Program-made: the position numbers and the translations under genes
Part shown: positions 8,123-16,402 of the stretch, piece after piece
Layout of the letters: every line of letters starts with the position of its first letter
Position numbering within the stretch: position 1 is the stretch's first letter
Origin: Bacteroidales bacterium
Lineage (GTDB): Bacteria; Bacteroidota; Bacteroidia; Bacteroidales; Muribaculaceae
Direction: 5' to 3'
DNA: 60,900 nt
Assembly: GCA_029007645.1 (NCBI GenBank)
Contig: JAQXIE010000001.1
Coordinates: 1-60,900, forward strand
The notes under the pieces: generated by a model
What the model was told of the DNA's origin: nothing
Seen by the model: the letters and a program-made list of their open reading frames with translations, nothing else
The model's database searches: none

Positions 8123-8758
8123 TTATTTTTCCATGTGAAGCACACGGGCGGAGTTGTCGGCAATCAGGTCGGTCAGGGGTCTGTCCAGGGCAATCTCCAT
8201 GCGTTGGATTATACTTTGAATCGGCAGGGGCGACTGGTCGGTTTCGGCCAGCAACCTCTCCTGGGGAATTGATTTCAGTGTGTCGATGTTGAAGTGCTCG
8301 CCGAGCGAGATGTAGCAGTCCGCGCGGAGGAGCTGGGCCGCCGTTTCCGGTTTTTTGCGAAAGCCATGGATGATCCAGGGCTGTGTCGGCTTCAGGTCGC
8401 GGCGCAGACCGCAGATCACGTCCTCGGCCTTGACGCAATGTATGATGATTGGCTTGCCCAGACGTTCCGACAGTTCAATCTGACGTTTCAGCACCTGAAG
8501 CTGCACATATAGCATACCTGCATTGCCGGAGAGGTCGATGCCGCACTCCCCCACCGCCACGAACTGCGGAAGCAGGAGCCTTGTCTCAAGCTCTTCCCAG
8601 ACGGTGTCGTCGATAGGATTGACGGTGCTCCAAGGATGAATGCCGGCGCTGTATAGCTGCTCGTCGGCCGGCACGAATTCCGGCATCGACAGCGGCGAAG
8701 CGTCGATAACACCTTCGGGCTGCGGTGCCGAGTGATGTGTATGAATGTCAATAATCAT
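8123..8758 (-). CDS. TatD-family metal-dependent hydrolase
   Basis: A 211-aa TIM-barrel hydrolase with metal-binding motifs in order: DIHTHH near the N-terminus, GECGID (about residue 92), PIIIHC, WIIHGF and LLAETD. TatD proteins act as metal-dependent 3'-5' DNases/RNases. It is shorter than the 260-aa E. coli TatD, as in the short Bacteroidota form that sits downstream of yidD. It is preceded by yidD (39-bp gap) and followed by a small secreted protein. Confidence 0.88.
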   Translation of the reverse strand: MIIDIHTHHSAPQPEGVIDASPLSMPEFVPADEQLYSAGIHPWSTVNPIDDTVWEELETRLLLPQFVAVGECGIDLSGNAGMLYVQLQVLKRQIELSERLGKPIIIHCVKAEDVICGLRRDLKPTQPWIIHGFRKKPETAAQLLRADCYISLGEHFNIDTLKSIPQERLLAETDQSPLPIQSIIQRMEIALDRPLTDLIADNSARVLHMEK

Positions 8759-8797
8759 AAGTAGAGCAATTGGAATTGTGAAATGTGAATATGGTTC

Positions 8798-9046
8798 TTA
8801 GGACAATTTCTTACGGCGTGGCGGAACAGGATCGTATCCCGAGCCACCCCAGGGATTGCAGCGGGCGATCCGCTTCAGGGCAAGCCATCCGCCGCGGAAT
8901 ATGCCATGGGTCATCACGGCTTCAACGGCATACTGCGAACATGTCGGGGTGTATCGGCACGAAGGCGGCAGCATAGGCGAGATACATGCCCGGTAGAAGT
9001 ATACCGGGATCAAAGCGATATGACGTAAAGCAATACGTAAAGTCAT
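8798..9046 (-). CDS. yidD: YidD membrane protein insertion efficiency factor
   Basis: An 82-aa protein with the complete family signature: a hydrophobic N-terminal helix, [20 protein letters not shown] and [19 protein letters not shown]. It assists YidC-dependent insertion of inner-membrane proteins. Its ATG overlaps the rnpA stop by one base (TAATG), the classic rnpA-yidD coupling. Confidence 0.95.
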   Translation of the reverse strand: MTLRIALRHIALIPVYFYRACISPMLPPSCRYTPTCSQYAVEAVMTHGIFRGGWLALKRIARCNPWGGSGYDPVPPRRKKLS

Positions 9047-9501
9047 TAAGGAACGATGCGTATCTTTTTCGCTAATTTGTCAAGAAGTCTTATCATGCAG
9101 TTTTCCATCTGCCGATAATCTGCGTTTTCATTGTGAAGATAAATGAAAGCGAGTTGAAGGTACGCGCCGTCGGGCAGTTGCTGAGCCAGATCGCGCAACG
9201 GGATTCTGTTAAGTCGGAATGCTTCGCGGATGCGGCGGCGCATCAGAACGCGGTCCACGGCATGGCGCCTCTTTTTCTTTGGCACGGTCACCATCATCTG
9301 CATCCGCGCGATTCCCTCGGGAACTTCCTTTCGGAATGAATCGCTCAGTTCATCGCCCGACATAATCCTGTATGTGAGCCGCAGCGGATACTCGTAGAGG
9401 CTCTTGCCATGCTGAAAGAGTCCCTCGACCAGCGTACGGTGACGCAGTCGTTCGGCTTTGACGAATTTCAACCGATGGGTCGGTGCCTTGGATGGAATCA
9501 T
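9046..9501 (-). CDS. rnpA: ribonuclease P protein component
   Basis: The protein subunit of RNase P, which matures the 5' ends of tRNAs. The start at 9501 ([20 protein letters not shown]) gives 151 aa; upstream codons to 9594 do not look like the family. The basic RNR-type motif is [17 protein letters not shown], preceded by [11 protein letters not shown]. The family core is usually about 115-140 aa. The stop overlaps yidD by 1 bp. Transcription may come from the -7 element at 9717-9724, reading through the small ORF upstream. Confidence 0.92.
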   Translation of the reverse strand: MIPSKAPTHRLKFVKAERLRHRTLVEGLFQHGKSLYEYPLRLTYRIMSGDELSDSFRKEVPEGIARMQMMVTVPKKKRRHAVDRVLMRRRIREAFRLNRIPLRDLAQQLPDGAYLQLAFIYLHNENADYRQMENCMIRLLDKLAKKIRIVP

Positions 9502-9547
9502 GGCGCAAAGATAGCGAATCTGCGCCATTTCACCAAGAGCCGCGTCA

Positions 9548-9699
9548 TTACGAAATGTCGTCGAACGGAGCGTTGCAGTTGTCGGTCCGCACATCCAGGG
9601 CCGACTGAATTTCCTTGTCGATATGACGCTCCAGTTCCGCTATGGCCCGGTCGTCAAGCAGACGGTAGCCGGCATATTAACTATATACATTTTTTTCAT
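9548..9699 (-). pseudogene. small ORF of unknown function, apparently frameshifted
   Basis: Minus strand: ATG at 9699 starts MKKMYIVN, a plausible bacterial N-terminus, but this frame stops soon after. One frame over, 9676-9548 is open and reads like real protein (YAGYRLLDDRAIAELERHI, then DKEIQSALDVRTDNCNAP), ending TAA at 9548-9550. A single-base loss near 9677 would explain both and imply an intact protein of about 51 aa. A TAAGTTTG -7 element lies 18-25 bp upstream. No family recognised. It may instead be two unrelated fragments. Confidence 0.35.
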
Positions 9700-9716
9700 A
9701 ACGTCGATGTTTTGTA

Positions 9717-9724
9717 CAAACTTA
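9717..9724 (-). promoter_or_regulatory. -7 element upstream of small ORF/rnpA
   Basis: TAAGTTTG on the minus strand matches TAnnTTTG; no clear TTTG is seen 20 bp further upstream. It is placed to drive the small ORF and rnpA-yidD-tatD. Confidence 0.4.
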
Positions 9725-9765
9725 CAACATCCGGGAGAGCCGACTGGTTCACTGCGGGATTACCG

Positions 9766-9808
9766 CTTAAAATATTAAATATATAAATATATAAATATAT
9801 AATATAAA
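9766..9808. repeat. AT-only tandem repeat
   Basis: A stretch of almost pure A/T built from repeats of about 9 bp (AAATATATA). It lies in the 225-bp gap between queG and the rnpA group (9700-9924). No gene is seen in this gap. Confidence 0.7.
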
Positions 9809-9922
9809 TTTCGCAAGACAAGCTTGCGAAGGTTTAGGGTGTCGTGGTAACCTACGGTCCGGATGGTTAAACTTTAAAACCCTTAAACTATTAAACCTCA
9901 ATTTTCGCGAATGCGGAAATTG
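9809..9922 (-). terminator. two hairpins downstream of queG
   Basis: Hairpin 1: 9899-9922, arms CAATTTTCGC/GCGGAAATTG with one mismatch, immediately after the queG stop. Hairpin 2: about 9809-9829, TTCGCAAG-ACAAG-CTTGCGAA, followed on the minus strand by A/T-rich DNA. Together they plausibly end the long dcw-to-queG transcript. Confidence 0.5.
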
Positions 9923-9924
9923 AA

Positions 9925-10845
9925 TTATTTAAGATTGCGGGCATTGCGCATCAGGCCCTGACGCCCGGCGCGAAGCAGTGCCGAGCCGGAGAAAAGACGC
10001 ACGAATCCACGGTTGGAGCAGTCGGGAATTTCCTTGCCGAGCACCATGACCTGCGGCAGGGGTCTGAACCGGGATAAGGTCAGATCATGCCTGCCGGAGT
10101 TGAGCGGGCAGGCGCTGATGCATGCGTCGCAGCCGAAGAGGGCATTATGGCCAGCCGGAGTTGTCATGGCCCGGATGGCCTCGGGGTCGGACCATTCGCC
10201 ACGGTGTTCGATGGTAAGATAGCTGATGCAGCGGCTGCAGTCGATCCGGCCCGAGGGGAGCATTGCGCCCGTCGGACAGGCCGTGCGGCAGGCGCCGCAG
10301 TGCAGGCACTCCCCTGCCGACGGCTCATCGGCGTCGTATGCCATGGTGGTGAGTATCTCGGCCAGAAAAACCTCGCAACCCACGTCGGGAACGATCAGGG
10401 CGCCGTTGTCGCCGAGAAAGCCGATACCGGCGCGTGTGGCCCAATATCGTTCGGAGAGCGGAGCCGAATCCACGCAGACGCGCCACTCCCCTGCCGGCAT
10501 CGTGTCGGCGAGAGCCTCCGTGATGACGTCGCGGAGCACAGTGTGGTAGTCTTCGCCGAAAGCGTAGCGGGAAATATGCGGCAGCCCGGGGTCGCGGACT
10601 TCCAAGGGTGTATAGGAAAAAGCGCAGGAGATAACGGTGCGGACGTCCGGCAACACATTGGCCGGATCGGCCCTGAGAGCGGCATGCCTCGCCATCCAGT
10701 CCATCCCCGCGTTGCAACCGGCGGCGATCCAGTCGTCGAGACTCCGGATTTCGGACTCGGGCAACGGCGCGGCATCGGCGAAACCGACAGCCACGGCACC
10801 CGCCTCAAGGAGTCGGGATCTCAGCGTTTCCTTGTCGGCAGGCAC
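9925..10845 (-). CDS. queG: epoxyqueuosine reductase
   Basis: QueG reduces epoxyqueuosine to queuosine in tRNA, using cobalamin and two [4Fe-4S] clusters. The 306-aa product shows the N-terminal MARHAALRADPANVLP region, the VDSAPLSERYWATRAGIG motif with DNGALI, and two ferredoxin-type cysteine clusters: LHCGACRTACPTGA (with a downstream CSRC) and FGCDACISACPLN. Length is close to the short family form. It is the last gene of the long minus-strand run, 1 bp after rnhA. Confidence 0.93.
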   Translation of the reverse strand: MPADKETLRSRLLEAGAVAVGFADAAPLPESEIRSLDDWIAAGCNAGMDWMARHAALRADPANVLPDVRTVISCAFSYTPLEVRDPGLPHISRYAFGEDYHTVLRDVITEALADTMPAGEWRVCVDSAPLSERYWATRAGIGFLGDNGALIVPDVGCEVFLAEILTTMAYDADEPSAGECLHCGACRTACPTGAMLPSGRIDCSRCISYLTIEHRGEWSDPEAIRAMTTPAGHNALFGCDACISACPLNSGRHDLTLSRFRPLPQVMVLGKEIPDCSNRGFVRLFSGSALLRAGRQGLMRNARNLK

Positions 10846-10846
10846 G

Positions 10847-11515
10847 TTATTTGCGGTTGAAATCGGCGGGCACTTCCCCCCAGCGGTCTGTGTCCCACTT
10901 CAGGATTTTGGTATCGTAGCTGTGGGTGTTGAGCCATGACAGAGCCCGTTCCATCATCCGGAACACAGGTTCGGTTTCGGCATTTCTGGCCAGTTGGGTC
11001 TTGACTTTGCGGTTTCTGACCCAGGCCATGCCCGACACGGAATCGGAATAGATGGTGTGGGACTCCCCTTTTTTGGCCATCAGCGCCAGGGCATGGACAA
11101 TTGCGAGAAATTCGCCGATATTGTTGGTGCCTTTCTGAAAGGGACCGACGCGGAATATTTCGCGGCCGGACATGAGTTCAACCCCGCGGTATTCCATCAC
11201 ACCGGGATTTCCGAGGCAAGACGCGTCGACGGCCCAGCCGTTGAGATCGATTTCGGGGAAGGCGAAATAGTCCGTGCGGCGTTCAATGGGATTGGTTTCG
11301 TCTGATGCCTGTTTGAGCAGGGCGCCGAGGTCGGTGGAATCCTGACGGGCGGAGCTGCTTCGGAATGCCTCGGAGGCCTCCTGTGCCGTGGCGAAGCTTT
11401 TGAAGCTTGCGCCGGGGTAATCGTCGACCTGATCGAGGGCATCGTCGATGTTGTCGTAAACGCCGGGCTGGCGTCCGTTGAACACCACGTAGAAGCGTTT
11501 GTTATAATTTGCCAT
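10847..11515 (-). CDS. rnhA: ribonuclease H with viroplasmin-like N-terminal domain
   Basis: 222 aa in two parts. Residues about 5-55 (KRFYVVFNGRQPGVYDNIDD, GASFKSFATAQEASEAF) form the caulimovirus-viroplasmin-like domain that binds RNA/DNA hybrids. The C-terminal part is RNase HI: AVDASCLGNPG (first Asp), TNNIGEFLAIVHAL (Glu), IYSDSVSGMAWVR (Asp) and a late Asp in the C-terminal KWDTDRW. It removes RNA from RNA/DNA hybrids. Its start overlaps the end of pdxB by 14 bp. Confidence 0.92.
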   Translation of the reverse strand: MANYNKRFYVVFNGRQPGVYDNIDDALDQVDDYPGASFKSFATAQEASEAFRSSSARQDSTDLGALLKQASDETNPIERRTDYFAFPEIDLNGWAVDASCLGNPGVMEYRGVELMSGREIFRVGPFQKGTNNIGEFLAIVHALALMAKKGESHTIYSDSVSGMAWVRNRKVKTQLARNAETEPVFRMMERALSWLNTHSYDTKILKWDTDRWGEVPADFNRK

Positions 11516-12521
11516 ATTCGTGACGGAATCGATAGTTGTTGCGGAGGTGGTCGAAAAGAGCGGGACTGTGCTTCAGAAGCTCGGAGTCGGCCGATATGTC
11601 GTAGGAGTCGGCAATCCCCCGGAGCGAGATGCCGCGCGTGTCAGCGGGCTCGTACGGGCCTTCCAGGCCGGTTTTGTCGCCGGTTATGTTGAAATGGCGT
11701 TCCACAGCTTCGATCACCATCCGCGTGGCGCGCTGTTTCCCTTCGGACGAGTATCCCGCGATATGGAACGTTCCGAAGTCCACCAGGTCCAGGAGACGCG
11801 TGTCGATGGAGGGTTCCCCTTCCCAGGTGTCGAGAACGACGCGCAGGCCGCTCCCCTCTTCAAGGTGTTGGCGCAGGGCGGCGTTGTCGACCACAGGGCC
11901 ACGCGCGGCATTGATCAGGATGGCTCCGGGGCGCATCAGCGCCAGCTGTTCGGCGCCGATCAGATGGAAAGTGGCGTCCGGCCTCTGGCGCGTGATCGGA
12001 GTGTGGAGCGTCACCGCGTCGCAGTGGCGTAGAATGTCGTCGAGCGTATGATAATTGTCGGCTATGCCGGCGCGTTGTTTCGGAGGGTCGGAAACCCATA
12101 CATCAGCTCCCAGTCGGCGCCCCCAGTCGGCCACGATACCGCCGATATTGCCGCAGCCCACCACTCCGAGTATCATGCCTCGGTCAGACCGGAATCCGAG
12201 ATTGTGCAGCGCGCTCCAGACGTATTGGGCGACTCCCGGAGCATTGCATCCCGGAGCCGAACACACTTCTATTCCGTTGGCGCGGCACCATTGGCCGTCG
12301 ATATGATCGGTGCCTATCGTGGCCGTCGCCACCAGACTTACCCGTGAGCCTTCGAGCAACGCTGCGTCGCAACGCGTGCGTGTCCGTACCAGCAGGGCAT
12401 AGGCATCGCGTACAAGCTCGCGGCTGAACTCATCCTGGCCCACATAGACCATGCGCGCCACGTCTTCGAGTCGACCCTCCAGAAAAGGTATGTTACGGTC
12501 GGCGATAATCAATGGTTTCAT
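11502..12521 (-). CDS. pdxB: 4-phosphoerythronate dehydrogenase
   Basis: PdxB oxidises 4-phosphoerythronate in the DXP-dependent pyridoxal phosphate pathway. The start at 12521 (MKPLIIADRNIPFLEGRLED) gives 339 aa; upstream residues are not family-like. D-2-hydroxyacid dehydrogenase motifs: GVVGCGNIGGIVADWGRRLG for NAD, LHTPITRQRPDATFHL, INAARGPVVDNAAL with the catalytic Arg, and a C-terminal FHIAGYSSEGK that supplies His. The ATG overlaps the preceding stop by 4 bp (ATGA). Confidence 0.93.
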   Translation of the reverse strand: MKPLIIADRNIPFLEGRLEDVARMVYVGQDEFSRELVRDAYALLVRTRTRCDAALLEGSRVSLVATATIGTDHIDGQWCRANGIEVCSAPGCNAPGVAQYVWSALHNLGFRSDRGMILGVVGCGNIGGIVADWGRRLGADVWVSDPPKQRAGIADNYHTLDDILRHCDAVTLHTPITRQRPDATFHLIGAEQLALMRPGAILINAARGPVVDNAALRQHLEEGSGLRVVLDTWEGEPSIDTRLLDLVDFGTFHIAGYSSEGKQRATRMVIEAVERHFNITGDKTGLEGPYEPADTRGISLRGIADSYDISADSELLKHSPALFDHLRNNYRFRHEYGKL

Positions 12522-13489
12522 AATACGCACATTAAGAACGAAGTGATATACAGAGCGCAGATGATCAGCGCGCCTATCCATGGGCGCCGGAAATGCCACA
12601 GGGCGAAGAGATCGGCCTGCTGGAAGGCTGCCGACATGTAGAATGTCACGATATAGGCCGAAAGATTGCTTGAATCGAAAACCATGCCTGCCAGGCAGGT
12701 CAGGCCGAACATGTTGACGGCCATGTTGAACTGACGCCGGCGGGTGTTGCCGGCATAGAGCCGGACCCCGTTATAAAGGGCCAGCACCAGGCTGAGCAGG
12801 GCAGTGAAGCCGAGGTTGATCAGGCATATCAGCAACACGCCCCGATGCGATGCCATGGCGAAAAGATTGGTCAGCGAGGGCATCGTGAGGCTTTCAAGCG
12901 GCAGGATGCCGAAGCCTATCGCCACCCAGTAGGGGGCAATCAGTCCCATGCCGAAAGCTATGACCTCGCGCACCCGGAGGCATTTAAACGTCAAGGCCGA
13001 GACCAGCACCGGAACAATCATCAGCAGGAAGGCGTATTGCAGCATCGATCCCAGCGACAGAATCGTGGCTATGGCAAACAGCTCCTGCGTGGCGTTGGAC
13101 TGCCGGTAGGAACCGAACAATATGGCCATGACTATCATAATCGCCGGGGCGATTATGACCGAAGTGGTCAGGGCGCCTCCGATCCAGGGGATCGAAGTGG
13201 CCATGATCAGAAACAGGCCCGAAAGGGTAGAGGAGGCCTGACCGGGCACGACCGAGAAACTGCGGTTAAGCAGCCCCAATCCGAGGGCCGACAGCAGCAG
13301 AAGTGCCAGATTGATTGCCCACGACGCGACGGGGAGCAGATTCCAGTCGGTGGGCGAGGGGAGGCAAAGTCCGACCTCTCCGCCGTTCGGGATGGTCGCG
13401 CCTGTCAGAAACGCCATGATTGACATGGCCACCGCGGTTGCGATGGCCAGTATCAGTCCCCCTTTGCCCATGGCTTGTGTCATGTTCAA
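12518..13489 (-). CDS. multi-spanning membrane protein, unknown function
   Basis: 323 aa with about eight to nine hydrophobic segments spread over the whole length (LILAIATAVAMSIMAFL, WAINLALLLLSALGLGLL, WIGALIICALYITSFLMCVL and others) and no catalytic motif I can recognise. It overlaps both neighbours by 4 bp (ATGA type), so it is translated with the methylase upstream and pdxB downstream. It may belong to an uncharacterised Bacteroidota membrane family; no function is inferred. Confidence 0.8.
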   Translation of the reverse strand: MNMTQAMGKGGLILAIATAVAMSIMAFLTGATIPNGGEVGLCLPSPTDWNLLPVASWAINLALLLLSALGLGLLNRSFSVVPGQASSTLSGLFLIMATSIPWIGGALTTSVIIAPAIMIVMAILFGSYRQSNATQELFAIATILSLGSMLQYAFLLMIVPVLVSALTFKCLRVREVIAFGMGLIAPYWVAIGFGILPLESLTMPSLTNLFAMASHRGVLLICLINLGFTALLSLVLALYNGVRLYAGNTRRRQFNMAVNMFGLTCLAGMVFDSSNLSAYIVTFYMSAAFQQADLFALWHFRRPWIGALIICALYITSFLMCVL

Positions 13490-15030
13490 TCGTCGTTCTC
13501 CTCGTAATTATCCTTGTTTTTGCGGCCTCGGAAATATACGGGATTTATGACGCGGCTCTTGTCGGCGCTGATGCGCGGGCCGCGGTCAACGATTTCGCGG
13601 GCAGGCTGCTGGTAGGACCTGCGGCCCTCATCCTTGCGGAAGGGCTTGCGGTTGTCGTCCTTGCGGAAGGGCTTGCGGTTGTCGTCCTTCCTGAAGGGCT
13701 TGCGGTCATCATCCTTGCGGAAAGGTTTGTTCTCCTTCTTAAAGGGCTTTTTCGACTGCTTGTGATCGCCGTATTTGCGTGTCTCGGACTTCCATTCATC
13801 GTCCGAGATGCGGCGCATCTTGCGTGGTTCCTTGCCGGCATGACGGTCATCCTTGTCGAAATTCTTGACCGATCCGCCGTCAGCGCGGAAGTCGTTGTAT
13901 CGGCCGTCGAACAGCACGTATTCGCGCAGCGAGCATTCCAGCGAACCGTTCAGCAGGGGAATGCGTACCGAAGGCTTGAGGCCGATGTTGTCCATATCCT
14001 CGTTGTCGAGACCGATAATCCATGCGTTCCAGCCCTTGAAATTGCGTTTCAGACAGGTGCCGATGCCACGGTACAGCTCCATCATGTCGTCCGGTTTGAG
14101 GCGGTGTCCGTAGGGCGGATTCATGACCAGGATACCGGATTCGGGATTGTCGGTCCATTCGCTCATGGGGCGGCATGAGACCTCGATCATATCGTCGAGC
14201 TGGGCCTCCTTGATATTCCTGCGGGCTATTGCCACGGCCTCGGGATCGATGTCGCCGCCCATTATCTTGAACGCGAAGTCACGTTCCTGGCTGTCGTCAT
14301 TGTAGAGATCCTCGAAGAGGTCGGCGTCGAAATCGGGCCATTTTTCAAAGGCGAAACCCTTACGGTAGATGCCGGGGTTGATATTTGCGGCGATCAGGGC
14401 GGCTTCGATCAGGAAAGTGCCGGAACCGCACATGGGGTCGACGAAATCGGAGTCGCCGCGCCATCCGGTGGTCATGATGATGCCGGCGGCGAGGGCCTCG
14501 TTGATAGGGGCTTCGGTAGCTTCGTCACGATAGCCGCGTTTGCTGAGGGGTTCGCCGCTGGAGTCGAGCGAGATAGTGACGCGGTCGCCGTCGATGTGCA
14601 CATTGAAGAGCAGGTCATAACCGGCCACGCGCACAGAGGGGCGTTCGCCGGCCAGATCGCGGAAGTGGTCGACGATGCCGTCCTTCACGCGGTAGGTCAC
14701 GAACTTGCTGTGCGTGAAGTCGTCGCTGTTGACTGTGGCGTCGATGGCGAAAGTGGACTGCGGCGTCATGTATTTCTCCCATGGAATCTCGCGCACTATG
14801 TCGTAGAGAGCGTCCGGATCGGACGCCGTGAATTTCTCGATCGGTTTAAGGATTCGCAGCGCGGTGCGAAGGCACAGGTTGGCGCGGTACATCAGTTCAA
14901 GGTCGCCTTCGAAGCTGACCATGCGGCATCCCATCTCGACGTTTTCAGCGCCAAGGCTTATTAATTCGTCGCGCAGTACGGCCTCGAGACCTTTGAAGGT
15001 CTTGGCCACCATAGAAAAGGTATTTTCCAT
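13486..15030 (-). CDS. THUMP-domain class I rRNA methyltransferase (RlmL-like) with basic tail
   Basis: 514 aa. Residues about 1-160 carry a ferredoxin-like/THUMP RNA-binding region (KTFKGLEAVLRDELISLGAE). A SAM-dependent methylase follows, with DPMCGSGTFLIEAA, GGDIDPEAVAIARRNI and MNPPYGHRL, matching the N-terminal half of RlmL (23S rRNA G2445 N2-methylase family). After about residue 395 comes a disordered Lys/Arg/Asp tail with 9-aa repeats (KPFRKDDNR). The RlmK half is absent. It is the first gene after ftsZ (8-bp gap). Confidence 0.85.
   Translation of the reverse strand: MENTFSMVAKTFKGLEAVLRDELISLGAENVEMGCRMVSFEGDLELMYRANLCLRTALRILKPIEKFTASDPDALYDIVREIPWEKYMTPQSTFAIDATVNSDDFTHSKFVTYRVKDGIVDHFRDLAGERPSVRVAGYDLLFNVHIDGDRVTISLDSSGEPLSKRGYRDEATEAPINEALAAGIIMTTGWRGDSDFVDPMCGSGTFLIEAALIAANINPGIYRKGFAFEKWPDFDADLFEDLYNDDSQERDFAFKIMGGDIDPEAVAIARRNIKEAQLDDMIEVSCRPMSEWTDNPESGILVMNPPYGHRLKPDDMMELYRGIGTCLKRNFKGWNAWIIGLDNEDMDNIGLKPSVRIPLLNGSLECSLREYVLFDGRYNDFRADGGSVKNFDKDDRHAGKEPRKMRRISDDEWKSETRKYGDHKQSKKPFKKENKPFRKDDDRKPFRKDDNRKPFRKDDNRKPFRKDEGRRSYQQPAREIVDRGPRISADKSRVINPVYFRGRKNKDNYEENDD
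13631..13731. repeat. 27-bp tandem repeat inside the methylase tail
   Basis: About 3.7 copies of a 27-bp unit at 13631, 13658, 13685 and 13712. The first two are identical and later ones degenerate. Each encodes one 9-aa KPFRKDDNR unit. Copy number could vary between strains. Confidence 0.85.
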
Positions 15031-15038
15031 CGTAAAAA

Positions 15039-16376
15039 TTATCCGAATGATATTGTTTCAGAGCCCGGCTCGTTGGGGAGCGTCGGGCGTGGCTTTGTAT
15101 TCTGTTGGCCGGTTATTTTGTCCAGGTCCTCGATGAAGCGGGGTCCGCGTTTGTTGATAGGCACACGTTCCAGCAGGGCTATGACCTCATGGTCGTCGAA
15201 CTGCGAGGGCTTCAGCACGGCATACTTGAGGCGGGCAGCGAGCTGCTGCTGCTGTTTCACCTTCTCGGCGCCGTAGACCTGGGCGATCTCGTTCTGGTCG
15301 TTCTGTTGTTTCTTGGCCACCTCGATCGTGGGCTTTTCGTCGCGTATCACGATCTTGTTGCGGTCGTCGCCTTCGCTGATTGTCACGTCGAACCCCGAGG
15401 CCAGCACGGTTATCTTCACCTTGTCGCCCAGCGACGGGTCGTCGCCGATACCCCATTTCACATCGATGCCCGAGAGTTGCGACGTAAAGGCTGTGATTTC
15501 GGCGATTTCCTCGGCGCGGATCGGGTTTTCGCTGTCCTTGGAGCACATGAATTTCAGCATCAGCCGCTTGGAGGTGGTGATGTCGTGGGCCTTGAGCAGG
15601 GGAGAGTGCAGCGCACTCTCGATGGCCGAGGTGATGCGGTGCTCACCTTCTCCGATGGCCGTGGAGATGATGGCCGAGCCGGAATCCTTCAGAGTGGTCT
15701 TGACGTCCTGGAAATCGACGTTGACATAGCAGGATTCGGAGATGATCTCCGAGATCGAGCGGGCGGCGTTGGCCAGCGTGTCGTCGGCTTTGCTGAAAGC
15801 GTTGAAGAAGTTCCAGTCCTTGTAAAGCTCGATCAGGTTCTCGTTGTTGATGATCAGCAGCGCGTCGACATGTTTCTTGAGTTCCTTGGCGCCTTCCAGA
15901 GCCTTGAGAATCTTTTTTTCACCTTCGAAGTAGAACGGGACGGTGACGATGCCTATGGTCAGCATGCCGGCCTCTTTGGCTATTCGGGCCACGACCGGAG
16001 CGGCGCCCGTGCCGGTGCCTCCGCCCATGGTTGCCGTGATGAACACCATCTCGGTCTGGTCGTTGAAGAGGGCGCGGATTTCATCCTCGCTCGCTTCGGC
16101 GCATTGGCGACCCACGTCGGGGATATTGCCGGCTCCGAGACCATGCGTGATCTCGAATCCGAGCAACAGCTGATTGGGCACCGGCGAGCGTTCTAGAGCC
16201 TGCTTGTCGGTGTTGCATACCACAAACTGAATATGCGGTATTTTCTGCTGGAACATGTAGTTGACGGCATTGCCGCCGCCACCTCCGACTCCGATTACTT
16301 TGATTATGTCGTCAACCGATTCGTCGCCCGCGAAGGTCGAAGCGTCGTTGATGTCTTGAATATCCTGCTGATTCAT
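15039..16376 (-). CDS. ftsZ: cell division protein FtsZ
   Basis: Tubulin-like GTPase that forms the division ring. The 445-aa product has IKVIGVGGGGGNAVNYM at the N-terminus, the tubulin signature GGGTGTGAAPVVA and the T7-type loop region (NAFSKADDTLANAARS). A variable linker of about 90 aa ends in a short tail (LPNEPGSETISFG) instead of the proteobacterial KRAD-type peptide. The ATG is 26 bp after ftsA. It is the last division gene of the dcw cluster. Confidence 0.97.
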   Translation of the reverse strand: MNQQDIQDINDASTFAGDESVDDIIKVIGVGGGGGNAVNYMFQQKIPHIQFVVCNTDKQALERSPVPNQLLLGFEITHGLGAGNIPDVGRQCAEASEDEIRALFNDQTEMVFITATMGGGTGTGAAPVVARIAKEAGMLTIGIVTVPFYFEGEKKILKALEGAKELKKHVDALLIINNENLIELYKDWNFFNAFSKADDTLANAARSISEIISESCYVNVDFQDVKTTLKDSGSAIISTAIGEGEHRITSAIESALHSPLLKAHDITTSKRLMLKFMCSKDSENPIRAEEIAEITAFTSQLSGIDVKWGIGDDPSLGDKVKITVLASGFDVTISEGDDRNKIVIRDEKPTIEVAKKQQNDQNEIAQVYGAEKVKQQQQLAARLKYAVLKPSQFDDHEVIALLERVPINKRGPRFIEDLDKITGQQNTKPRPTLPNEPGSETISFG

Positions 16377-16402
16377 ATGTGCGCTGTTTGAGGGTATGAG
16401 AG

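Noticed and set aside
15105-16196. 363-codon open frame antisense to ftsZ, and similar ones antisense to murC (18486-19697) and lepB (4364-5488)
   Set aside because: The opposite strand encodes conserved full-length proteins; these frames show no family features.
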